Assembly: GCF_003952185.1 (NCBI RefSeq)
Contig: NZ_RXFS01000001.1
Span: 434,001 to 498,000 of the forward strand
Origin: Variovorax sp. 679
Lineage (GTDB): Bacteria; Pseudomonadota; Gammaproteobacteria; Burkholderiales; Burkholderiaceae_C
Length of the DNA: 64,000 nucleotides
Direction of reading: 5' to 3'
A model generated the notes under the pieces. The model searched no databases and was not told where the DNA came from. It saw only the letters and a list, made by a program, of their open reading frames with translations. Both the position numbers and the translations under genes were made by a program. This document shows, in pieces, positions 44,851-53,549 of this stretch. Position 1 is the stretch's first letter, and every line of letters starts with the position of its first letter.

Positions 44851-46431
44851 ATGACCTCTTTCATCGACCCGAAGACCCTCAAATCCTGGCTGCACGACGG
44901 CGGCGAGATCGCGCTGCTCGACGTGCGCGAGCACGGCCAGTACGGCGAGGCGCACCTGTTCTACGGCATTCCCCTGCCCTTCAGCCGGCTGGAGATCGAT
45001 GCGCCGCGCCTCGTGCCGCGCCGCGGCGTGCGCGTGACGGTCTACGACGAGGGCGATGCCGACGTGGCCGAGCGCGCCACCGCGCGGCTCGCGGCACTGG
45101 GCTACACCGACGTGCACGTGCTGCAGGGCGGCGCCCGCGCGTGGAAGGCGGCGGGCTACGTGCTGTTCGCGGGCGTGAACCTGCCCTCGAAGACCTTCGG
45201 CGAACTGGCCGAGGAGGTCTATCACACGCCCCGCGTCAGCGCCGACCAGCTGGCCGACATGCTGGCGCGCAAGGACAAGGTGGTGGTGCTCGACGGCCGC
45301 CCGGTCAGCGAGTTCCACAAGATGAACATCCCGGGCGCCACCTGCTGCCCCAACGGCGAGCTGGCCTACCGCGTGCGGCAGCTGGTGCCCGACACCACCA
45401 CGCCCATCGTCATCAATTGCGCGGGCCGCACGCGCAGCATCATCGGCGCGCAGACGCTCATCAACCTCGGGCTGCCCAACCCGGTCTACGCGCTGGAGAA
45501 CGGCACGCAGGGCTGGTATCTCAACGACCACAAGCTGGAGCACGGCGGCACGCAGCGCTATGCCGACGACAGCGGCAACACCGACCTGCGCCCTGCCGCG
45601 AAGGCGCTGGCCGCCCGCTTCGACGTACCGTCGGTGAACGCGCAGACCGTGCAGCAATGGGCCACGGACACAAGCCGCAGCCTGTTCCTGTGCGACGTGC
45701 GCACGCCGGAAGAATTCAAGGCCGGCAGCCTGCCCGGTGCGCAGCACACGCCCGGCGGCCAGCTGATGCAGGCCGGCGACCAGTACTTCGGCGTGCGCGG
45801 CGCGCGGCTCGTGCTGTTCGACAACGACGGCGTGCGCGCGCCCACCGTGGCAAGCTGGCTGCGGCAGATGGGGCATGACGCGAGCGTGCTCGAAGGCGGG
45901 CTGGCGAGCGGACTGTCGCTTTCGCCCGCTGCGGCTCCGGCCGCGCCCGCGCTGGCCACCATCGACGCGCAGGCGCTCGCCGCGCGCATCGAGCGTGAAG
46001 ACGTGGCGGTGATCGACCTGCGCGGCAGCATGCAGTTTCGCGCCGGTCACATCCCGCAGGCGCGCTGGTCGATACGCCCGCGCCTCGCCGGTGACGTGAA
46101 GAACGAGACGCGGCAGCTCGTGCTGGTCGCCGATGACGCAGCGCTCGCGGCATGGACTGCCACTTCCGAACTCGCAGGACTCCCGCTCGCACCGCTGCTG
46201 CTGTCCGGTGGCATGGCCGCCTGGCGCGCCGCCGATCTGCCGGTCGAAGCCACGCCCGCGCTACCCGCCGACAGCGACTGCATCGACTACCTGTTCTTCG
46301 TGCACGACCGGCACGACGGCAACAAGGAAGCAGCGCGCCGCTACCTCGCATGGGAGACCGGCCTGGTCGCGCAGCTCGATGCGCAGGAGCGCGCCGCCTT
46401 CCGACTGCCCACCGCCGCATCACACACCTGA
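44851..46431 (+). CDS. Four-domain rhodanese-like sulfurtransferase with one catalytic cysteine
   Basis: A 526-residue protein with four rhodanese domains (about 1-105, 125-235, 265-350, 365-465). Only domain 2 has the active loop, INCAGRTRS with Cys190. At the equivalent places domain 1 has VYDEGDADVAE, domain 3 LFDNDGVRAPT and domain 4 VADDAALA, so these are inactive. A C-terminal tail (DCIDYLFFVHDRHDGNKEAARRYLAWE) is a family feature of this class. It probably handles sulfane or sulfinate products of the dioxygenase in front of it, 88 bases upstream. Confidence 0.88.
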   Translation: MTSFIDPKTLKSWLHDGGEIALLDVREHGQYGEAHLFYGIPLPFSRLEIDAPRLVPRRGVRVTVYDEGDADVAERATARLAALGYTDVHVLQGGARAWKAAGYVLFAGVNLPSKTFGELAEEVYHTPRVSADQLADMLARKDKVVVLDGRPVSEFHKMNIPGATCCPNGELAYRVRQLVPDTTTPIVINCAGRTRSIIGAQTLINLGLPNPVYALENGTQGWYLNDHKLEHGGTQRYADDSGNTDLRPAAKALAARFDVPSVNAQTVQQWATDTSRSLFLCDVRTPEEFKAGSLPGAQHTPGGQLMQAGDQYFGVRGARLVLFDNDGVRAPTVASWLRQMGHDASVLEGGLASGLSLSPAAAPAAPALATIDAQALAARIEREDVAVIDLRGSMQFRAGHIPQARWSIRPRLAGDVKNETRQLVLVADDAALAAWTATSELAGLPLAPLLLSGGMAAWRAADLPVEATPALPADSDCIDYLFFVHDRHDGNKEAARRYLAWETGLVAQLDAQERAAFRLPTAASHT

Positions 46432-46493
46432 TCCACGCCCATCGGCCCCGCTTTCTGTTCGTCCTTGTCAGTTCCTATTCCAGGAGTTCCGTC

Positions 46494-47504
46494 ATGTCGT
46501 TCGCCAGCCGCATCCCGCACATCGCCCGTCTTGCCGTCGCAGCCGCATGGCTCTCGGCACTCGCCCTGCAGCCAGCCACAGCCGATCCGATGGCGCCGCG
46601 CAATGGCTTTCCGTCACAGACGGTGAAGTTCATCTCGCCCTTCCCGCCAGGCGGCGGCAACGACGCGACCGCGCGCCTCGTCACCACGAAGCTGCCGGAG
46701 ATCATGGGACAGCCCGCACTGGTCGACAACCGCGGCGGCGCGGGCGGCAACATCGGCGCCAAGGCCGTGGCCGACGCCAAGCCCGACGGCTACACGGTGC
46801 TCACCTCGCAGGTGTCGATCATGGCCGTGAACCCGTCGCTCTATGCCTCACCCGGCTTCGACCCGATCAAGAACTTCGTTCCCATCACGCAGATCAACGC
46901 CGCGCCGCTCGCACTGGTGGTGGAAGCGAACTCACCCCTCAAGAGCTTCGCCGACCTCGCCGCCAAGGCGAAGGCGAGCCCCGGCAAGGTGACCTACGCG
47001 ACGCCGGGCAACGGCACGCTGTCGCACCTCGTAGGCGTGGTGCTCGCGAAGGACAACGGCGTGGAAATGACCCACGTGCCCTACAAGGGCGCCGGCCCGG
47101 CGCTGACCGACCTGATCGGCGGACAGGTCGACGTGATGGTCACCTCCACCGCATCGGTGGCCGGCTTCGTGCAGAACGGCAAGCTGCGCGTGCTGGCCGT
47201 GACCAGCCCGCGCCGCATCGGCGTGTTCGCCAAGGTGCCGACGCTGGAAGAGCTGGGCTACAAGGGCGCGCGCTTCGAGGACTGGTACGGCTTCTTCGCC
47301 CCCGCCGGCACACCGCCCGAACGCGTGGCCTTCCTGAACGAAGCCATCGTTCGCACCCTGCACCTGCCCGACGTGACGAAGCTCGTGACCGACGGCGGCA
47401 GCGAGGTGGTGGCCAGCACGCCCGAGGCCTTCGCCGCGCAACTGCGCCAGGACATCGAGCGCTGGTCTCGCATCGTCAAGCTTTCCGGTGCGCGCGCCGA
47501 CTGA
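46494..47504 (+). CDS. Tripartite tricarboxylate transporter (Bug) substrate-binding protein
   Basis: A 336-residue periplasmic protein; the signal peptide ends near PATADP (about 31). Bug marks are VKFISPFPPGGGNDATARLV, VDNRGGAGGNIGAKAVADAKPDGYTVL, THVPYKGAGPALTDLIGGQVDVMV. The ATG at 46494 has AGGAG at 46482-46486, which decides the start over longer open frames. Context suggests a sulfur-containing organic acid or amino acid as ligand; no TctAB genes are adjacent. Confidence 0.92.
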   Translation: MSFASRIPHIARLAVAAAWLSALALQPATADPMAPRNGFPSQTVKFISPFPPGGGNDATARLVTTKLPEIMGQPALVDNRGGAGGNIGAKAVADAKPDGYTVLTSQVSIMAVNPSLYASPGFDPIKNFVPITQINAAPLALVVEANSPLKSFADLAAKAKASPGKVTYATPGNGTLSHLVGVVLAKDNGVEMTHVPYKGAGPALTDLIGGQVDVMVTSTASVAGFVQNGKLRVLAVTSPRRIGVFAKVPTLEELGYKGARFEDWYGFFAPAGTPPERVAFLNEAIVRTLHLPDVTKLVTDGGSEVVASTPEAFAAQLRQDIERWSRIVKLSGARAD

Positions 47505-47549
47505 TTGAAGCAACATAGCGGCCCGACCTCCCTTCGCCCCCACTTGACC

Positions 47550-48752
47550 ATGTCCGACTCGCACAACGTTCCCGCCGACCTGAGGCTCGACACCCGGCTC
47601 ACGCGCACCGGCAAGACGCCGTCATACGCCGGCGGATCGCCCGTCAACGTGCCCCTCGTGCGGGCCAGCACCGTGCTGTTCGACAGCGTGGGCGCGATGC
47701 GCGACGCGCGGGCCCGGCGCGACGAGGAGCGCATCTTCAGCTACGGGGCACGCGGCACGCCTACCGCCTTCGCGCTGGAAGACGCGGTGAGCGAGCTCGA
47801 AGGCGCCTACCGCACGCGGCTCTTTCCCACCGGCCTCGCGGCCATCGGCATGGTGCTGCTGTCGTACCTGAAGCCGGGCGACCACGTGCTGATGTCGGAC
47901 AGCGTGTATGAGCCCACGCGGAACCTCGTGCATTCGTTCCTGGAGCCGTACGGCATCCGCAGTTCGTTCTTTGCGGCGGACGGCAGCGGCATCGAGGAGC
48001 TGTTCGAGCCGAACACCCGGCTGGTGTATGCCGAGTGCCCCGGCTCCCTGGTCTACGAGATGTGCGACCTGCCCAGGCTGGCGGAACTGACGCACGCGCG
48101 CGGCGCGCTGCTCGCCGCCGACAACACCTGGGGCTCCGGCTGCCAGTACCGTCCGCTCGCGCTGGGCGCCGACATCTCGACGATGGCCGCCACCAAGTAC
48201 CTCTCGGGCCACTCCGACGTGATGATGGGCACCGTCGCCACGACCGAAGCCGCATGGCGTCCGCTCAACGAACGCTGCGACGCCTTCGGCATGACCGTGA
48301 GCCCCGATGACGCGTGGCTGGTGCTGCGCGGCATGCGCACGCTGTCGGCGCGGCTGCAGATGCACGAGCGGCATGCGCTCGAGGTGGCGCACTGGCTCGA
48401 GAAGCGGCCCGAAGTCGCGACCGTGTTCTGCCCCGCGCTGCCGCAGCATCCGGGGCACGAGATCTGGAAGCGCGACTGCAGCGGAACGAACGGGCTGCTT
48501 TCCATCGAGCTGCAACCGGGCATCGGAAACGCGGCGGTCGAGCGATTCGTCGATGCGCTCAGCCTTTTCGGGCGCGGCTCGTCATGGGGCGGCTACGAGA
48601 GCCTCGTTGCATGGACCAACATGCGCGCGGCGCGCAGCGTTACGGACTGGAGCCAGCGCGGGGCGGTGGTGCGGCTGCACGTCGGGCTGGAGGCGCCGGC
48701 GGATCTGACGGCTGACTTGGCGCGCGGGTTCGATGCGCTGAACGCCTCGTAG
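47550..48752 (+). CDS. metC: Cystathionine beta-lyase
   Basis: A 400-residue PLP enzyme of the Cys/Met metabolism family. The FSYGARGTPTAFALEDAVSELEG start, AADNTWGSGCQYRPLALGADIS and the cofactor lysine in MAATKYLSGHSDVMMGT (Lys216) mark a MetC-type lyase, which releases homocysteine, pyruvate and ammonia from cystathionine. It may equally act as a cysteine-S-conjugate lyase in this operon. The ATG at 47550 is chosen; the frame is open back to 47505. It ends the sulfur operon. Confidence 0.88.
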   Translation: MSDSHNVPADLRLDTRLTRTGKTPSYAGGSPVNVPLVRASTVLFDSVGAMRDARARRDEERIFSYGARGTPTAFALEDAVSELEGAYRTRLFPTGLAAIGMVLLSYLKPGDHVLMSDSVYEPTRNLVHSFLEPYGIRSSFFAADGSGIEELFEPNTRLVYAECPGSLVYEMCDLPRLAELTHARGALLAADNTWGSGCQYRPLALGADISTMAATKYLSGHSDVMMGTVATTEAAWRPLNERCDAFGMTVSPDDAWLVLRGMRTLSARLQMHERHALEVAHWLEKRPEVATVFCPALPQHPGHEIWKRDCSGTNGLLSIELQPGIGNAAVERFVDALSLFGRGSSWGGYESLVAWTNMRAARSVTDWSQRGAVVRLHVGLEAPADLTADLARGFDALNAS

Positions 48753-48772
48753 CGGTAGTCCACCGGAGAGGA

Positions 48773-49408
48773 TCAGCGCCACTGCGCCAGCGTGCGGCGC
48801 ACCTCCTCGTCGCCCGGCGCTTCGAACGACCGGTACCAGGCACCGACGGCAACGAAAGGCTCAGGCACCTGCATGCACACCACCTCGTCGGCGTGAGCCG
48901 TGGCGGGGCTCGAAACGTCCATGCCGCCCAATGCCCGGCAAGCGGTCGCGCTGCCCACGGGCACGGCCACGATGACCGATGCGGCACCGAGCGCCCGCGC
49001 TGCGATCACGGCCGCGCGCATCGAAAGACCGGTAGCAAGTCCATCATCGATCAGGATCGCCGTCATGCCGTGCAGATCCAGCGGCGCGCAATGCTCGCGG
49101 TACTCACGCTCACGCCGTTGCAGTTCGCGCCGCTCCCGCTTCAGGACACGCGCCATGCCCGGCGCATCCTCTCCCGTCACATGGACGCCGCCGACCGCGA
49201 TGGCGCCTGCCGCGTATTCCTCATGCCCAGGCAGGCCGAGCTTGCGCACGACCAGCACATCGAGCGGCAGGTTCAGCGCGCGCGCCACTTCCGCCGCCAC
49301 GGGCACGCCGCCGCGCGGCAGCGCGAGCACCACGTAGTGCTGCGCATCGCGGTATCGGTCCAGCAACGGCGCCAGTTGCCGGCCGGCGTCTGCACGGTCT
49401 CTGAACAT
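48773..49408 (-). CDS. Phosphoribosyltransferase-domain protein
   Basis: A 211-residue protein of the type I PRTase fold. The PRPP loop is AILIDDGLATGLSMRAA (about 117-133), after the N-terminal VLALPRGGVPVAAEVARALNLPLDVLVVRKLG. The helical hood RVLKRERRELQRREREYRE is typical of the stand-alone family often found with erythromycin-esterase or dienelactone-hydrolase domains. The actual substrate is unknown. Convergent with metC. Confidence 0.87.
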   Translation of the reverse strand: MFRDRADAGRQLAPLLDRYRDAQHYVVLALPRGGVPVAAEVARALNLPLDVLVVRKLGLPGHEEYAAGAIAVGGVHVTGEDAPGMARVLKRERRELQRREREYREHCAPLDLHGMTAILIDDGLATGLSMRAAVIAARALGAASVIVAVPVGSATACRALGGMDVSSPATAHADEVVCMQVPEPFVAVGAWYRSFEAPGDEEVRRTLAQWR

Positions 49409-49489
49409 GGCATGCCCTCCTGGTGGAAGGCCAAGGGCGGCGGTGCACCCACGGCAGGCACATTGTGCGACCGGCGCCGCCGGTGCTCA

Positions 49490-49906
49490 TCAGCAGGCGA
49501 CCTTGCCCCCGGGCGCGGTGCGCAGCCTGTTGAGAAAGGTCAGCTGCACCTTGGCCGTCTCGCTGCCCTGTGCCGCCGCGCGGCGCATCCACGTGCCCGC
49601 CTCGCAGCGGTCGGCCTTCACGGCCGTGCCGTAGAGCGTGGGGCCGGTCATCAGCACCATGCCAAGCATTTCCTGCGCCTCGGCGTGGCCTTCATTCGCG
49701 GCCTGCCGCAGCTCTTCGAGCATCGAGCGGTAGTCGCGCGCGGCCTGCGCCTCGAGCGCGAGCTGGAAGCGCTGCTCGGCCTGCAGTTCGGTGCCGGCAT
49801 CCAGCGGACGGGCCGCGCTCAGCGCGGCCGCCAGGAGCAGCACTGCCGAGAACAGGACCCGCCAGCGCAAGGACAGGCCAGCAAGCTGGTTGAGTTCGGA
49901 TTGCAT
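49490..49906 (-). CDS. Sel1-like repeat protein, membrane anchored or exported
   Basis: A 138-residue protein with an N-terminal hydrophobic helix (VLFSAVLLLAAALSAARPL) that is a signal peptide or anchor. The rest contains Sel1/TPR-like helices: LRQAANEGHAEAQEMLGMVLMTG and TWMRRAAAQGSETAKVQLTFLN. A single terminal cysteine follows GGKVA. The start is ATG 49906; upstream frame is shadow of the receptor gene. Function unknown. Confidence 0.75.
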   Translation of the reverse strand: MQSELNQLAGLSLRWRVLFSAVLLLAAALSAARPLDAGTELQAEQRFQLALEAQAARDYRSMLEELRQAANEGHAEAQEMLGMVLMTGPTLYGTAVKADRCEAGTWMRRAAAQGSETAKVQLTFLNRLRTAPGGKVAC

Positions 49907-50013
49907 CGATGTTCTCCACGATTGACATAGAGGACATCGTCGCGCCGACGCGCCGAAGAAAGAAGCTGGAATTGGCGCAGGCCGCCTCAGCCGGCGCCTG
50001 AGCCCCAGCCTCT

Positions 50014-52173
50014 TCAGAACTTCGCGGTCAGCCCCACCTGCAGCTCGCGCCCCGGGCCCGGCATGATCAGGTTGTCCACGCTGCCGTGCGCCGACACGTA
50101 GTACTTGCGGTTGGTGATGTTCTTCAGGTTCACCGAAATCTCGTAGCGCCCGGTCTTGTAGCTCGCGGCCAGGTCGCCCGTGACGTAGGACGGCAGCGTG
50201 ACGAGGTTGCTCAGCGAGGCATAGCGCGCGGCCACGTAGTTGACGCCACCGCCCGCGCTCAGCCCGTTGCCCAGGTCTTTCATCAGCCACACGAAGGCCG
50301 AGTGGCGCGGCGTGAGCGGCGCGGTCTTGCCCTGCACAGGAATCGCCGCGCCCACCGGCAGCTGCAGCGAGCTCACCGTGGCCAGCGACTTGACCATGCG
50401 GCCGTCGAGGTACGCGTAGCCCGCGCTCACGTCCCAGCGCCCCGGCAGCTTGCCGGCCAGCGCCAGCTCCATGCCGTTGGTGCGCTGCGTGCCGACGTTG
50501 ATCTGCCGCGCCGGGTTGGTCGGGTCGGTGTTCTTGATGCCCGAGCGCTCCAGGTTGAACAGCGCCGCCGTGAGGTTGAGTGCACCGTCGAGGAAGTCGA
50601 GCTTGGCGCCGATCTCCTTGTTCACCGTGATCTCGGGGTCGTTGGCCGTGTTGTTGGCTGACAGCGCGAAGGTCTCGGCCGAAGGCTGGAACGAGCGGCT
50701 GTACGACACGTAGTAAGACTGCGATTCGCTCGGCTGCCACACCACGCCCGCGCGCGGGCTGAACTTGCGGTCGGTGCGCGACAGCGGCGCGAGCGTGCGC
50801 TCGAAAGAGGTGTCCTGGCCGAATACGTCGTAGCGGCCACCGACCAGCGCCTTCCACTGCGGCGCCAGCGTGATCTGGTTCTGCGCATACAGCGCGGCGG
50901 TCTTGAACCTGGAGTTGCTGGGGATCGCACTGTTGGCCGTGTAGCTCGAAAGCGGCAGCGGCGCAGGCACGGCAACCGGGTTCAGGATGCTCACGCGCTC
51001 GTAGCCGGTGGCCGAGCTCACCGAGTACAGGCGCTTGTCCTGCTGGCCGAACTCGGCGCCGATCAGCCATTCCTGCTTGAAGCCGCCGAGGTCGTTGCGC
51101 CACGTCAGGTCGGTCTGGTTGAACCAGCCGCTCTCGTCGCGGTCGACGAAGCCGCGCGTGCGGCCCACCGTCAGGCGCACCGGGTCGGTGGTGCCGCTGG
51201 GCAGGGTGTTGAAGCGGTCGAGCTTGTAGCTGTAGTAGCGCGTGGTGTTGCGCAGGCTCAGCGCGTCGCTGAAGCGGTGGTTCAGCGTGGCGGTGAACGA
51301 CTGCACCTTCGTCGTGGTGGTGTCGTCGCGCTTTGCGAAAGCCGAGCCGTAGTAGGTGCCGATGGGCACGTTGACCGGGCGGCCGTTGAGCGCCGGAATG
51401 CCGAAGTCGGTGAGCCGCTGGTCGTAGGCGTTGGTGTACTGCAGCAGCAGGTCGGTCTGCGGGCTGAACTTGATGGCCAGCGAGGGCGCGATGTTGTAGC
51501 GGTCGATGAACTGCTGGTTGCGGTAGCTGCCCGACTTCTCGCGCGCGACGTTCAGGCGGAACGCCATGTTCTCGCCGATGGGCGTGTTGAGGTCGGCGGT
51601 GAGCCGCTTGAAGTCGTGCGTGCCCAGCCCGAGCGACACCTCGCCGAAGGGACGCTCGAAGATCGGTTTCTTGGTCACGCGGTTGACGAGGCCGCCCGAC
51701 GAGCCGCGGCCGTACAGCACCGCCGCCGGGCCCTTCAGCACCTCGATGCGTTCGGTGTCCGACAGGTCGCGGAAATACAGCGCGTCGTCGCGCACGCCAT
51801 CGACGAACCAGTCGGCAATGGCGGTGAAGCCACGGATGACCACCTGGTCGCGCTGGCCGTCGCCCGCGTTGAACGACACGCCAGGCGCGTTGCGCAGTGC
51901 GTCCTGCATCGAGGTCGCGCCCTGGTCGCGCAGCAGCTGCGCCGGCAGCACGTTGACCGCCTGCGGAATGTCGCGCAACGGCGCGCTGCCCTTGGTGGCG
52001 GTGCTGCCGACGGAAGGCGCGTAGCCGACGTCCTGCTCGGAAGTGACGGTCACCTCCTTCAGCGTGGCGTCGGCACTCTGGGCCTGGGCCGCGCAATGGG
52101 CAGCGGCCAGGGCGGCAACGAACAGGGACGGATGGCGCAGGCGAAAGCGCGGCGCGCGAGAACGGACGGACAT
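50014..52173 (-). CDS. TonB-dependent siderophore receptor
   Basis: A 719-residue outer-membrane receptor of the FhuA/FpvA class. The signal peptide ends near AAQAQS (about 32), the plug begins LKEVTVTSEQDVGYAPSVGSTATKG and includes RDIPQAVNVLPAQLLRDQGATSMQDALRN and RIEVLKGPAAVLYGRGSSGGLVNRVTKKP, all diagnostic. The barrel ends in LQVGLTAKF. It probably imports a ferric siderophore. The upstream stretch 52174-52408 contains an AT-rich segment near 52362-52380, a plausible promoter, but no convincing Fur box. Starts at ATG 52173. Confidence 0.93.
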   Translation of the reverse strand: MSVRSRAPRFRLRHPSLFVAALAAAHCAAQAQSADATLKEVTVTSEQDVGYAPSVGSTATKGSAPLRDIPQAVNVLPAQLLRDQGATSMQDALRNAPGVSFNAGDGQRDQVVIRGFTAIADWFVDGVRDDALYFRDLSDTERIEVLKGPAAVLYGRGSSGGLVNRVTKKPIFERPFGEVSLGLGTHDFKRLTADLNTPIGENMAFRLNVAREKSGSYRNQQFIDRYNIAPSLAIKFSPQTDLLLQYTNAYDQRLTDFGIPALNGRPVNVPIGTYYGSAFAKRDDTTTTKVQSFTATLNHRFSDALSLRNTTRYYSYKLDRFNTLPSGTTDPVRLTVGRTRGFVDRDESGWFNQTDLTWRNDLGGFKQEWLIGAEFGQQDKRLYSVSSATGYERVSILNPVAVPAPLPLSSYTANSAIPSNSRFKTAALYAQNQITLAPQWKALVGGRYDVFGQDTSFERTLAPLSRTDRKFSPRAGVVWQPSESQSYYVSYSRSFQPSAETFALSANNTANDPEITVNKEIGAKLDFLDGALNLTAALFNLERSGIKNTDPTNPARQINVGTQRTNGMELALAGKLPGRWDVSAGYAYLDGRMVKSLATVSSLQLPVGAAIPVQGKTAPLTPRHSAFVWLMKDLGNGLSAGGGVNYVAARYASLSNLVTLPSYVTGDLAASYKTGRYEISVNLKNITNRKYYVSAHGSVDNLIMPGPGRELQVGLTAKF

Positions 52174-52408
52174 GGCAGGAATTCCCTCAGGGCGATTTGT
52201 TTTTGAAATCGCGAAGCGCCACGCCGACTCCTCCATCGCTCGGATGAAGAAACCGTGTGTGCCCTGCCTTGAAGAAATCTGGGTTGGGTGCCTTCGTCGG
52301 CCCGCACCGGCGCGGTGGCCGGGGTTTCGGACGAAGGGATCGCATCGCGCGACCCGGCGGATTCTAAATAAATAGATACGGCCGCCTCCCGGGCCGCCGC
52401 GGCGACGC

Positions 52409-53212
52409 TCAGCGTGCCCGTGCGCGCGTCAGCAGGTAGTTCTGCTGCACCACGTTGTCGACGTAGTACGGCCCGGCCATCGCATCGAACTCGGCCCGCA
52501 GCGCCGCCAGCTTCTGCGGATCGCCGGCGAGGTTCTCCACCAGCTTGCGCATCGGGCCGACCGAGCGCTCGAGGAACAGGCGGAAGTGCTCGATGCTCAG
52601 GGCGGGAAACTGCATGGTGCCGCGCCCGAAGAACGGCGCCTCGAAGTGCGGCCCCAGGCGCTCCGCGACGATGCCCGGGTTACCCCATTGCGGCGGCGGC
52701 GATGCACCGGCCGGCGGAGGTGGCGAGTTGCGGCCGATGAAGGCGAACATGCGCCCCACGAAATCTTCCGGCGGCCAGGTGGCGAAGGCGATGCGCCCGC
52801 CGGGCTTGAGCACTCGGCGCATCTCGGCAATGGCCACTTCCGGGCGCGGCGCGAACATGTGGCCGAACTGGCTGAGCACCACGTCGAAGGAGGCATCGGC
52901 ATACGGCAGGTTCTCTGCATCGCCTTCGGTCCAGACGATGTCCTCGAGCCCGGCGATGCGGGCGTTCTCTCCCGCGGCCTCGATCAGCTCGGGCGTCAGG
53001 TCGAGCCCCGTGACGCGTGCGCCACGGCGTGCCGCCGTGACGGCCACGACGCCGGTTCCGGTTCCGACGTCCAGTACCGACTCACCCTGCTCGATCTGCG
53101 CGAACCTGACGAGCTGCCCGGCCACCGGGGTCGTGAACATGGCGGTCGGCGCGAAGGTCGACCACATCTCGCGCTGCCGGTTCTTGAACTCTGCAAAGGG
53201 ATCCTGGGACAT
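52409..53212 (-). CDS. Class I SAM-dependent methyltransferase (UbiE/Methyltransf_11 type)
   Basis: A 267-residue methyltransferase. SAM motif I is SVLDVGTGTGVVAVTAARRG, followed by the acidic VTGLDLTPELIEAAGENA, then WTEGDAENLPYADASFDVVLSQFGHMFAP and LKPGGRIAFATWP. The substrate is unknown. The ATG at 53212 is chosen because GGAGGGTGAT lies directly before it; an ATG at 53233 is possible. It is 197 bases upstream of nothing else on its strand but the siderophore receptor, whose start is further on. Confidence 0.88.
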   Translation of the reverse strand: MSQDPFAEFKNRQREMWSTFAPTAMFTTPVAGQLVRFAQIEQGESVLDVGTGTGVVAVTAARRGARVTGLDLTPELIEAAGENARIAGLEDIVWTEGDAENLPYADASFDVVLSQFGHMFAPRPEVAIAEMRRVLKPGGRIAFATWPPEDFVGRMFAFIGRNSPPPPAGASPPPQWGNPGIVAERLGPHFEAPFFGRGTMQFPALSIEHFRLFLERSVGPMRKLVENLAGDPQKLAALRAEFDAMAGPYYVDNVVQQNYLLTRARAR

Positions 53213-53338
53213 ATCACCCTCCATATCAGCCACGAGGCTGCGGACATGGGCGGGACTCTAGGCCCGGGGAGCTGGCCCGTCCATCCCTCGTGGCGGGGCT
53301 TCGACAGGCAAGAGCTGTAACTCAATGCCGCGCCGCAC

Positions 53339-53545
53339 TCAGCAGCAGCGTCCCTTGCCAGCCCCGTAGCGCGCCTCCAGCCGCTCGCGGAAGAAGACCT
53401 CGTAGCTCATCGGCGCCCGGTCGGGGTGGGTGGCCGCCATGTGCGTCAGGTAGGCGTCGTAGTCGGGCAGCCCGACCATGAGCCGCAGCGACTGCTTGAG
53501 CGAGCGCGCGAAGTAGCGCCCGGCTTCCGGCAATGCGAGGCCCAT
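53339..53545 (-). CDS. YbdD/YjiX family small protein (CstA partner)
   Basis: A 68-residue protein. The family segment [38 protein letters not shown] is clear and it ends in GRCC. Such proteins are almost always encoded right after CstA-type pyruvate/peptide transporters and are thought to be accessory to them. It begins 4 bases after the cstA stop, so the two are coupled. Molecular role unknown. Confidence 0.9.
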   Translation of the reverse strand: MGLALPEAGRYFARSLKQSLRLMVGLPDYDAYLTHMAATHPDRAPMSYEVFFRERLEARYGAGKGRCC

Positions 53546-53549
53546 GGCT

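Noticed and set aside
52362..52380. A Fur box upstream of the siderophore receptor
   Set aside because: The AT-rich stretch suits a promoter but matches the GATAATGATAATCATTATC consensus poorly, so I do not call a Fur site.
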